The translations under genes and the position numbers were made by a program. From positions 18,501 to 82,500 of the forward strand of contig JAXRKP010000450.1 of assembly GCA_037039925.1 (NCBI GenBank): a stretch of DNA of 64,000 nt, given 5' to 3'. The stretch comes from Doris montereyensis (Eukaryota; Mollusca; Gastropoda; Nudibranchia; Dorididae). The notes under the pieces were generated by a model. The model was not told where the DNA came from. It did not search any database and saw nothing but the letters and a program-made list of their open reading frames with translations. Shown here in pieces: positions 21,708 through 31,863 of this stretch. How positions within the stretch are numbered: position 1 is the first letter of the stretch; every line of letters starts with the position of its first letter.

Positions 21708-23147
21708 CAGTAGAAGTAGAAATACTTTAAACCAAAATTTTGGGGACCCTCTAAACCATTTTGGTTTAATTTAAAGGTATTTTGGTTTAAATTTAAAGCA
21801 AAAGTTCCCTTTTTGCGATGTTTTTAAAGGGGGGTAACTATGTTTGGATTGGGTTGTTTCCCTTTTGTTAATGTTGATGAATAAAGAGGCCCTCTTGGTG
21901 ACCATAATAATAATAATATAATGTACCGGTAATTGTTTTGATTGTTGGGTTGTTGTTTTTTTTTTGGGGGGGGGGGGGGTTGTTGTTTTTTTTGTGTTTT
22001 TTTTTTTTTTTTTATTTTTCCCATTCATACTCTCATTCACACTTAATACAAAATACAGATTTGGATCATCAGGTATTCGTCTTTCACTTTCATTCAGTCT
22101 CTTCATCTTTATTTCATAAAAACAAAAAGAAGGAAAATAGGAAAGGTGAGGGAAAGAGGTGGGATAGGGATACAATTTATAAGGCTTTCTTGAAAAAGTT
22201 TGTTATAGATGTTTGGCATGATTTTGAGACGGAGAGTCTATTCACGTCGACGGGCGAAACTTCGTTTCTTTACGAGCCTTTTGTAGCCTCTCCCTGTCCT
22301 TCAAAATGGTTGATAATGTTGAGTTCGGGATGCCGTGCTTTTTACATATCTCCGTCTTGTTTAATTTCTTTTCGTCCACTTCCGAAAGAATATTGAGTTT
22401 AAACTCCAATGTGTATGCACAGTGCTTTCTTTTAGACATCTTTGACTGGCTGAATTAAAATTTAAAAAAAAACAGAAACGATCCTCGTGATAGTGATAAA
22501 TATTAAATGAATGATGCACAGCGACTGAGAGACGAAGTGAATGGAAATGAAACGCATCAATGCTAAACTCTACACACCCCTATCCCCATGTTGAAAAAGG
22601 CCTAAAACAAAGCAGACACACACACATGCGCGCGAATACACATACCAACGAGTACACACTTAAACGGCGTACCAATGTGAAGCTATCTACACTACACTTA
22701 GGCCTTACCACGTGCTTACAACACTATACACTTACCACGAGCAAGCAAGAACATCTCAACTGTGTGGTTTTACACCCCCACCTCCCCCTTCCCGTGCCAG
22801 TCCCCCGCTGTCTTCCCTTTTCGCCGTCTAAGCGATGTGCAGTGATTGAAGGGTTTGATTACCACCCCCTCCCCATCATCTCCTCAGTTACGCTCTTTAT
22901 TTCATATCGATACGTGGCATTATGTGTGACCCCTTTGCAGAATTATTGAAATTGAAGAGGATGAAACGAAAGAAAAAGGGGGGAAAGTTTCGGTTTAAAG
23001 ACATTTGCGCTTAGAATTAGAAGCATTTCGGTTTATCATACGAACTGATACTATACAAAGACAAAGAAGAAACTTGTACTTGTACAATTTATCAATTTCT
23101 TTGCGGTTCATCGACCTTTTCGGTTTCGGTTTAAAGTATTTCTACTG
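21708..23147 (-). mobile_element. pogo/Tigger DNA transposon with TA target duplication
   Basis: Left end (21706) TA|CAGTAGAAGTAGAAATACTT; right end, reverse complement, TA|CAGTAGAAATACTTTAAACC (23147/23148). The TIRs agree over CAGTAGAAATACTTTAAACC apart from a small duplication on the left. TA duplications on both sides and the CAGT start are diagnostic of Tc1/mariner-class pogo/Tigger elements. Length is 1440 bp. It carries a transposase N-terminus at 22242-22439 and long G and T homopolymers (21961-22015). Confidence 0.85.
22242..22439 (-). pseudogene. Tigger-type transposase N-terminus (CENP-B-like HTH)
   Basis: A 65-codon open frame, MSKRKHCAYTLEFKLNILSE followed by KTEICKKHGIPNSTLSTILK. 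This is the first helix-turn-helix of pogo/Tigger/CENP-B proteins, which binds the element ends. The second HTH and the DDE catalytic domain are not recognisable downstream, so the element must rely on a transposase elsewhere or is dead. Confidence 0.8.
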
Positions 23148-24370
23148 TATATTCATGGGTAGGTAGTTTTCAAGAAAGAAGTATTTGCTTTGTATTTGAC
23201 AGAAAAATTGAAGCAAGAGTAAAACTTTATAAAGTACATTATCTAAGACAAAAAGCTTCGTCATATATTCCTACTCTTTTTAAATCTTCAAATATTATAA
23301 TTGTTAAAAATGTTAAAAATCTAAACGACAATAAATGTTTCTTATGGTCTGTATTAGCAAAATTATATCCAGCTGTTAACAATAAAGAAAGATTAACAAA
23401 ATATAAACAGAATGAAGAAATAAATATAAGTGGAATAGAATACCCTACTACCGTTATTAAAGATATAAATTCCAAAGGAAGGTTAAAAATAAAGATGATT
23501 TATGTATAAATAAATGTCTTAAGCTTTAAATAATCCAAAAGATAAATCAAGTCTATGTTCCAATTTATATTTCTAATAATATATCTGTAATTGTGTAATA
23601 CTATAAGTATAATTGATTTATTATACATGGAAAATGAAACTAATAAGTAATAGTAATACTTTTTCTTTGTGATAATAATACTTAATAAAATAATAGACAT
23701 AAAGCTTTCATATATATGTAGAAATTGTTTAAAATCTTTCACCACAGAAAAGGCATTCATTAAATAAACATAAAGAATCATGTATAAATCACAAACACTG
23801 TAGTGTAATGTTAAGATGACAGAAGATAAAAATAATATTCTTAAGTTTAAGAATCATCGTTACAAATCTAGATTACCTATTGCTAATGCTATCTACTATA
23901 TACTGCGACTTTGACTTTTGAGTCAAATAATATTTCAATTCATACTTCTTCTCCTAATCCTAAACAATCTTATACTATTACTAACGATTATTATGATTTT
24001 TCATGAAATACCAGTAGTGGATAGAATATGTTATCAAAATGACCAAGAAAAATAAACACAAGTACGAGACTCCGTTATTTTAGACAACAATAAAAAAGAA
24101 CGTCAACAAGCAACTAACTGCTATATTGTAAAGGAAATTGAGTATTTACGAAAGAAGATAACTGCAAAATAAAAGAACATAACATAACATGTACTTGTAA
24201 TCATTTAACATTACCGGGTATACATCAAAATATAGAGGAGCAGCTTGTTACTGTTAGTCTTGTAATACTAAAGAATGTAAATCATCTAAATTAATATTTG
24301 TATTCTTTCACAATGGTTCTAAATCTAATTATGATTTATACTTCATAATAAAAGAATTAATGAAAAAAGG

Positions 24371-24826
24371 GGTGAAAAGCTCCTTGGGGTTAGTCTTAAA
24401 TTAAGGATCGTTCATATTTGATGCCGTTCTTATAAACACACTTGATAACAATATGCAATTTCAATTAGTTATAGTATAGAATAAAGGATGGGCTTTCTAA
24501 TGGTGTCAATCAAAACAGGCCTCTTTGTCTCGAAGTGTTGCTAATTTTCACTCAAAACACTCAAAATTTTCAACCGTTCGCATTCTTCTGCATGGTTTAA
24601 AAGTCGTTGATTGTTTGGTATCAGAGTAAGCCTGCGTTTTCCCCCTTTCCAGTCATGTGACTTTTACTAGTAGTATTCAGCCAATGACATATTTGGGAAA
24701 TCGAAAATATTCAAAATCTTAAATAAATAACATACCTATTAGCAGTTTCAGGATCAAAACGTAATCGGTCTTAGAAATTGCTGGGACTGGGCGAATGGTT
24801 TTCTTTGCGCGTTTCAACTTCAAGTC
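24371..24826. other. Unannotated stretch
   Basis: AT-rich sequence after the polymerase fossil; no feature supported. Confidence 0.5.
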
Positions 24827-25099
24827 ATGTCTTTTAGTTTTACTAAGCTTTCACAAAACGCATCGGAAATGAATCAGATTAACAATTACACAATTAAAAA
24901 GATTGCCAAAAAAAGAGATCTTTCAAATGGTTTTTATTTTATAACGAAGAGAAAAGTTTATAATTATAAGGAGGTGTGGAAAGTAGGAAAGTTTAACAAG
25001 TTCCCCCAATTTCTCGCCTGCCCGTACCTTTTCCACCGGCTGCAGGTGGCTGAATTGTGGAAAAATAAACACAAGTACGCCACAACAATAAAAAGAACG

Positions 25100-25930
25100 T
25101 ACGAAATAATTGAAAAACGGAGAAAAAATAAAAAAATTGAAGAAAGATGGAGGAGAAAAAAATTGTATTCTTTCACAAGAAGACAGAAAAAAGATGGAAG
25201 AAAAACCAGAGACGGAGAAGACGAAAACATTGCTAAAAAAATACAGTAAAGCCAATGAAGATGAAAAAATTGAAGAGATGAAGAAGGCAACAAAATAGGA
25301 CATTAGATTTATAGTAATAGAATGAAGGACAGAGGAGATGAGAAAACTAAAGAAAATCGACAGTGACGGAGAAGAAAAAAAAAATTGAAGAAAGCAAGAT
25401 GCAGAAGACGAAATAATTGAAAAAAAAAATGAAGGACAGAGAAGACGAAAAAATTGAAGACAGAAAAATTGAAGAAAGACGGTAAAGACTGAAAAAAAAT
25501 TGAAGAAAGACTGCAAAAACAAAAAAAATTGAAGAAAACAAAGAAAAGATGAAAAAATTGAAGAAAAAAGATAAAGAAAGAAGATGAAAAACTTGCAGAA
25601 AGACGGCAAAGACAGAAGACGAAAAATTTAAATAAAGACAGACAGGTGAACACGAACAAATTGCAGAAAAACGCAAAAGAATTAAAAGATGAAGAAGACG
25701 AAAAAATTGGGAAAAGACGGAGGAGAAGAAATAATTGAACATAAACAGCAAAGACAGAGAAGACGAAAGAATTGAAGAAAGACGGAGAAGACGAAAAAAT
25801 GGAAGAAATATGACAAAAACCGAAAAGAGATGATAAAGATCTAGAACTACTAGAAGAAATAGAAGAAAATGACAAGAATAAGCAAGTGAAGACAACAGTG
25901 GTAATGAAAACAAAAAAGACGAACTGAAGA
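25100..25930. repeat. Degenerate A/G-rich minisatellite
   Basis: Imperfect units of roughly 25-30 bp built on GAAGACGAAAAAATTGAAGA and AAAGACGGAGAAGAC recur about 25 times. The Lys/Glu-rich frames on one strand and Phe/Ser-rich frames on the other are by-products. The preceding stretch 24827-25099 is open on the + strand (starts MSFSFTKLSQ) but has no recognisable domain. Confidence 0.7.
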
Positions 25931-26660
25931 GAAGACTAGAGAACAGAAGATGACAAGATTGACATGTCAGTTTCCATGCTGTGGTTATGTTTATGGATTG
26001 GATTCATGTGGATGAGTAGGCCTAATTTCAGCAGAAAACCGAGCAAGTTAGTTAGATTGGTACCGTAACGGTAGACCGAGATAGCTGTAATTTCTGGATC
26101 TTCATCTCTTCCTACATATGGGAGGTCTCTCTGATTCTGTTATTTTTTTTGTTAATATTTTCGCTCATTTTTGTGCTATGTCAAACTTGAAAGTATTGGA
26201 TTTCTGTCGTGAATTGTTCTTCATCTGAAGTCAAAGCTCAAACGAGAAGTCGATTGAATCTGATTTTGAAAGTAGACTCAAAAAACGAAATGTTATCATT
26301 ATGGGTAATAGTAATACGCATACTTTTTATTATTCAAATTTTTTTAAAGGAGGCCCTTAAACTATATAATGCTTTAATACTTTTCACTTGATACTCATTG
26401 ATAGTGTTTCACACTACACTGTTTCTCAATAATAATAATAATAATAAAGAAGATTAAAAGATGACATTCACAAGATACAATATGTCCTTTACATCAATTG
26501 AATTCACCACTGTGGCAATTTTTGTGAAAAACATGCAAATTTCAATTGTATCGTTCATGTAAAAACATTAGGTGTTAGAAATTACAAGGAGTTCATGCGC
26601 AAATTGTAAATTACAATTACAAAGAAACTTGACATGCCATTAGTTTGAAATGATTATATA
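25931..26660. other. Unannotated stretch
   Basis: AT-rich with a short (AAT)n at 26410-26446. It may hold the displaced 3' end of the gene broken at 29222, but I could not confirm this. Confidence 0.4.
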
Positions 26661-29217
26661 AGGGACCGTTCTTTAATGTTAGCTTTTTTCAGCTGATTTT
26701 TTTACACACACACCCCCCCCCCCCCACCCCACACCCCTGTCAGCCTACACTAGCCTACAGTCAGCTTTCTTTTGTCTCCCCCCCCTCACCCCGGCTAAGG
26801 TCAGCTATTGAGATCAATTTTTTTAACCGCGTTGCACATTTAATTCGTCAAGAACACATTCCAACAGGTTGTTATGCTTCAATAAACAACACAACAAAAT
26901 GAATAATGCTGAAAATTGGAGATTTATTGTATTTTACATTTGTCAAAAGAATTACTCTCCATAGAATGGAGAGAGAGTTTCAAAAATGTTTCGATTAGCA
27001 GTCAAGCCAGGAGCAGTTTCCACAGTCAACACTTCTTCATTCAACTCACTCTCATCATCACTTTCACTCTCACTCACCATATAGTTATAGTTATAGTATC
27101 TATTATTTGTCTGACGCAAACCCTCATATGAGCATTCTTATTTTTGATGGTAGACCGTAGAGTGGTATTTGCCACAACGAGAACAAGTTCTCTTCTGCAC
27201 CTTTGTCAGCCCTCTGGCATCGGGCTGGTTCAGGGAGGGGCAATGCTGGTCAAAACAATCTGTTTTAACAAACCCGTAGATGTGAAGTGCCTGAAATAGG
27301 CTGCCAAAATGCCCTGACTCATCAACCTTTAATCCCTCTGCACAAGCTTTGATAGGTACTAGGGGGAGGCAAACACCGATCAGGAAAAAACTGCATAGTT
27401 TGTCCTAATACTAATAGTAGGACCTTAACATCTGCAGCACATGGACACTCATCCACTTTTCATCCAAATCATCATGCACCTCCTCACACACATCAGATAC
27501 GGTACAAACTTAGCCACAACAGGGTACCCATCAATCTTCGTCTCCTCATTGAAGACTTCAGAGAGGATTTGAGTTGACCAGCAGCTTCAAAATTATTATT
27601 TTTTCCAATACTGTGTCAATAGTTTTGTTTGATGCATTTAGATGACTACCAAAAGAATCAAATGGTAAAATAATTCCTGCTGTCATCTTTGACAGTGGAG
27701 CCATCCTCCTCTCAACTGGGTTGTATGCACTGGAGCATGAGAAAAAATAAAACATGCATCAAGGTTGAGTTCCTTTTTGGGGCTTCATCGGGGCCACCAT
27801 CAACAGAAATGAAGACCAAAGGCTTCACTTCATCACCAAAGATGGCATGTTCTTTAAAAGTAAAAGAATCTTCAGTCAAGATCTGCTGAAAGTAGTGAGA
27901 AAGTAAAGTGAAAGTCAGCCATGTGACTTTCAGCTGAACTTTTATTGTGCTTTGCACTTCGAATAGTAATATATTTATAAGTGGGTCCACTGTATCCAAT
28001 CCTTCCGTCTTTGTCTGGCAAAACAGGCATAGACAGAAGGAATTAGTTTATGTTGTTCTCCAATGGGGGAAATCATGGTCAGGGAGGATCACTTTATAGT
28101 CCAGATGCATGAGCATCAAACTCAAAGACTGCTTTTTGGATATGGGCAGTCCAATCCAATTGGCACCCTTGCCTTGTCATCTTGTGACAAAAGAAAACAC
28201 ATTGCCCCCACCAAACAAGCCAGCTAACTCCTTGACATATTTTACAGTTGCTGATGCAAAGTGGTCGTCAATGTGAGGCTTTCTTTGGTTAGTTGACAGG
28301 ACTGAAATATGGTGTTTACCATCAGTACTTCTGACATTTGCAGAAATGAAATAAAGCGCAGAACGTGACAGTAAAAAACCCTTTTCTTCTACTAAGGCTC
28401 TTTTTAAGTCATCTACTGTTTTAATTGTATTTATTGTCTCAGTTCTTCTGCGCTCATCAGCTGCCCCTTCTGCAAGCTTCAAGCCTAGGTCTCCCAGGCA
28501 TATGTTTAATTTTCTCCCCTGCCTCACTCCTTAGCTTTTCTAACTTTGCAATTTGCAACCTTTTTCCCCCTTGCCCTTGCCTGTGCTTTGGCATCTGTTA
28601 ATTTTCTTTTCAACTTTTCTTCTAATTGTTCTTCATCTTTTTCACAACGTTTAAGTTTAAGATTATCTTTCAGGTCTGTACTCAATCCACATGTTTTTTT
28701 GATGTTCAGAATGTATAAAATTTCAGAATTTATACAATTTAATTCTTCCTTTATCTTATCCTGCGCATGGGTGATGATTGGTCGTTTCCTCTCTGCAGGC
28801 CTTGAGTCACTTGGTTCAGTGCTGGTTTCCTCTACTGGCTCAGAAGGTCGTGGATGGCCCTGTTCTGTGTTCAGTGCTGGTTTCCTCTACTGGCTCAGAA
28901 GGTCATGGGTGGCCCTGTTCAGTGCTGGTCTCCCCAATTTTGGAACCAGTTGATGGATGTCTGGGTTGATCACTGCTTGCTGAAGATGTACATTGTTGTA
29001 GGGTAGCAGTTTAGTACGGTACTTCTCTATTTAAAAGTACCATTGGTGGATCTATAATTTCGCAGTTTAATAGTTTTTATTATAAAAGATGCACAGCACA
29101 GCCCTTTTTCACAGCTGACATCCTCTCCCCCCCCCCTCCTCCTCCTGAGAGTCAACTTTGGGTCAGCTGGCCTAAAGACCCCCCCCCTCCATCTGACGTC
29201 ATTAAAGAACGGTCCCC
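26661..29217 (-). mobile_element. 2.56-kb DNA transposon with transposase-like gene
   Basis: The left end AGGGACCGTTCTTTAATG (26661) and right end, reverse complement, GGGGACCGTTCTTTAATG (29217) match at 17 of 18 positions. TA lies immediately outside both (26659-26660 and 29218-29219). Both subterminal regions carry C/G homopolymer runs and repeated TCAGCT/CAGCTGA words (left 26689-26815; right 29110-29170). The only gene inside runs on the - strand. Superfamily not assigned. Confidence 0.75.
26916..28990 (-). pseudogene. Transposase-like gene of the 2.56-kb element (frame-broken)
   Basis: In order on the - strand: a charged helical N-terminus (about 28780-28550), GADERRRTETINTIKTVDDL-like block (AADERRR), LSRSALYFISANVRSTDGKH, SQDDKARVPIG (28155-28188), FISVDGGPDEAPK (27780-27815), PVERRMAPLSK (27688-27722), FDSFGSHLN, a Cys-rich CPSLNQPDARGL..RCGKYHST block (about 27140-27250) and an acidic C-terminus. 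I recognise these motifs from a widespread invertebrate/fish protein family of transposon type. The D of QDDK, the D of VDGGPDE and the E of PVERR are plausible catalytic acids (inference). At least three frame changes are needed, so this copy is probably inactive. A 48-55-bp tandem repeat lies at 28815-28930. Confidence 0.65.
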
Positions 29218-29221
29218 TAGT

Positions 29222-31863
29222 ACCACAGCATTAACAATGTCCAGGTAGTTCTTTTGCTTTCTTTTTTTGTTCATTTTCTTCAAGTCTAACTTTTGCTATC
29301 CTGCATACTTTTCTTTCTTCTTCTCTGCTCCGACACCTTTTCCACGATTCTTTCGGGCCACAGATAGCAAATGGATTGCATCTTTTGTCTTCTGCTTCTT
29401 CCTGCTCAACCACTGTCCAGTCTTGTTGTGTTTGAACTTGAACATATTGATCTCAAATGGAAAGTTGCCCGTCTTCGTTTCCCCATGTCAATGTCAAAGT
29501 CAAGGTCTCCAAAGACAAGAGTCGTTCCCCGGTGAGGTTGGATAATGGAGCTGTCAGCAAGACTGCCTTGATCTCGTCATCTATATTGTCCAGCATATAC
29601 ACCATCTCCTATGCAATCCACCAGCTGTCGTTTAAGAACTTCTTGACTGTTTGAAGTTTGAGCAAATTAAATTACATGTTCTGCAATATAATTCAGAAAC
29701 ATGGCACTGTGGATCCAAAGCTGGCATGGCAAACTCTGCAAACACTGGTACCTCTGTAGGATTACTGGTGTCAAGAAATTTCTCTATTAGAACTACATAT
29801 AATATGGAGGAAAGTGACCATAGGAATAGGATGTTGTTTGGCTATTTAATAACTTCCAGTATGGAGAGCTAAACAGAAAATTAAATTTTGCAAGAGTTGA
29901 AACAATGAATGAAACCATGGCCATGATGTTTTCATCCTTGATCATACTTGATGTCATTATTGTCATCTAAGTCTAAGAAGTAAGATACTCTGCAATTTCA
30001 AATTATCATGGGACACTTTGTTCTGAGGAAAGTCAATAATGTGTATTGTATGGAAAAGAAGGGCAGAGGCGTTGTCAAATACATTATTAAATTATCTATT
30101 CGATCTGTAGCTGGAGACTGGAGAATTTGGAAACGACATTGATCGACTCCAGGAACACTATCCGTCATGTCTACACCCGCTTTTCTCATCTGGGCGAGGT
30201 CCAAAGACGAAAGACGTCAGCAGCTAATCTAATTATACTCAGCCTGACAGTTTCACTGGCCTGTTGGAACCTGAAGTACTTGTCAGGAAACTTGTCTCTC
30301 CCTAATTTTTTGTTCTGATCTGTCAACTTAGTCTCGATACCCTTGAGAGCAGACTCGGCAGCATTGGCGACTCCTATCATTACAAAAAGTGGGCGTTACA
30401 AAAAAGGAAATGTGTGCTACAATCTGTGCCTAAAACTTCAGCTTTGTAGACTGCCATTTTCTTGTCGAAGAGTTTCATCACAGCAGCGCAGTCACTCATA
30501 TTCATAAGACATTTCATTTTCCACAAAATTACTTTAAATAAGCAGTAAGCTGTCCCTTAAAATCTCCTTATCCTGAGAACAGTAAATTTCACACAGTTCT
30601 TCAAACAGTGAGTGATAAATTTTTCAAACAATGTATCTGCAGTTTAACTTTCAGTGGCAAATTCAGTAGATCCCACGCTCATTGTTCCTCCATTAGAATT
30701 AGATAGGACGTTGTGTCTTTCTAAACATCGCCTCATTTGTCTGGACGTTTCATCTGTTCGTAGCGTGAAGTGATCTGAATTTCGAATGTTTTCTACCGCC
30801 TGGGTTTTAGAGAGAAAATATCCTTCACTAGCGATGTTTAACGCAGTCTGTGTACTGGGTACATCTAGATCACTTGTAGTTATTTCTTGCTTATACAGAT
30901 ATTTAGAAACAATATTTATGACTTTAAAACATTTTGATGCTGCAACATCTGCCTCCCCCTGCAATGCCATATAGCCATTATAGGTCATATGAATTTCATC
31001 TGAGTACAGTGCAATCCCCGACAACGAAATCGCTCAGGACCGAACAATCATGTCGTTATCGGGGGATGTCGTTATTCAGAATTTTTCAAAATGGCGGCGA
31101 AAGGGGGCGTTACAAGTGAGGCTAGTCAATTGGGAAGATGTGGTGGGGCCCTGAAAAGGGTCGGTGTGTTGGGGTGGGGTTGGTAGAGCCAGCAGATGGG
31201 TATACTAGCTGGTTGTCACGGCCTTGGTACCCTCAGAGATGGAGAAATAATCTCACACATTGTCATTGGCCGAAAAAGAAGTGTTTTCATTGCTAAGAAT
31301 ACGTCTCAATTTTGTCAATATTGATAAAATTTTCATGTCAAATGTAGTGTTTACGGCTAGACTTATGTCGTTATTGGGAGGTTTCATGTTGCTATTCGGA
31401 GGTTTTTTTACTGATGATATACATGTATAGCAAAAAAAAACGGGATCAGAGATCCATGTCGCTATCGGGGGATTGTCGTTATTCGGAGATGTCGTTATCG
31501 GGGGATTGCACTGTATGTGTTGTTTACATTTTCTTTGCATTTGAGATTTACAATATTTACATGATTAGAGTTAGAGTCACCAATATCTTCAACTTGTGAA
31601 ATAATTGTTTCAGTTTCAGCTGTCATTACAGTATCCTCGAATTGTTTTTTATAACTGGACTTCTGTTGCTGCTCAGATCTCTTTTGTTTTCTCAGCCGAC
31701 AAATTTGGTAATTATTTTCTTGCGTGTCTGTAGCATAACATTCAATTATGTCGTTCTGTCGCTTTATGTTTTCTTTCAACTGTTCAGTCTTCAAAAAGCT
31801 ATCATTGCAGGCCTGAATATCTTTATTTTTAAACTTCTTATTCTTTAATTTTGCCAAGGTCAT
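29222..31863 (-). pseudogene. Transposon-associated gene of a second invertebrate family, split by a MITE
   Basis: N-terminal coiled-coil-like segment (31863-31516; KLKNKKFKNKDIQACND..) continues after the MITE as SDEIHMTYNGYMALQGEAD, then VPSTQTALNIASEGYFLSK and HFTLRTDETSRQ. Next are TDCSTHFLFCNAHFL (about 30400-30470), NAAESALKGIE with KLGRDKFP (30186-30380), SYRSNRFNNVFDNASALLFH (about 30040-30125), TGERLLSLE (about 29530) and a Lys-rich C-terminus (29410-29222). The order is that of a family common in invertebrate genomes, usually annotated only as uncharacterised. Many stops and frame changes: a relic. Its 3' end stops exactly where the 2.56-kb transposon begins, suggesting that element landed in it. 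Confidence 0.6.
31007..31513. mobile_element. pogo/Tigger-like MITE (507 bp) with TA duplication
   Basis: TA|CAGTGCAATCCCCGACAACG at 31005/31007 and, inverted, TA|CAGTGCAATCCCCCGATAAC at 31513/31515. Subterminal CCCCGATAACGACAT-type words repeat inside both ends. No ORF. Removing the element and one TA restores a continuous frame in the surrounding gene (..VNNTY then SDEIHM..), confirming insertion. Confidence 0.85.

Larger units (their letters stand above)
21460..24370 (+). pseudogene. Polinton/Maverick-type DNA polymerase B fossil (split)
   Basis: Fragments match the N-terminal and exonuclease regions of the protein-primed B-family polymerase of Polinton/Maverick (adintovirus-like) elements, which replicate the element DNA. 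Before the insertion: INSYFTKL-like sequence at about 21670-21705. After it: NDNKCFLWSVL (about 23325-23360) and GIEYPTTVIKDI (about 23430-23470). Then come KFKNHRYKSRLP (about 23847), an RGAACYSC-like block with LTG upstream (about 24210-24260), and FFHNGSKSNYDL with IIKEL (about 24305-24360). Many stops and frameshifts; the palm domain is absent. A pogo/Tigger element sits inside at 21708-23147. No integrase, ATPase or capsid partner genes were found nearby, so this is an isolated remnant. Confidence 0.7.

Noticed and set aside
22560..22949. 129-codon + strand ORF inside the Tigger element
   Set aside because: No transposase or other domain; lies in the decayed interior.
24827..25249. 140-codon basic ORF
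   Set aside because: Second half is the degenerate minisatellite; first half has no recognisable domain, splice context or conservation signal visible here.
24923..25913. Phe/Ser-rich - strand ORFs
   Set aside because: Complement of the A/G-rich minisatellite.
28546..28953. + strand ORF with internal repeats
   Set aside because: Complement of the helical N-terminal part of the - strand transposase-like gene and its tandem repeat.
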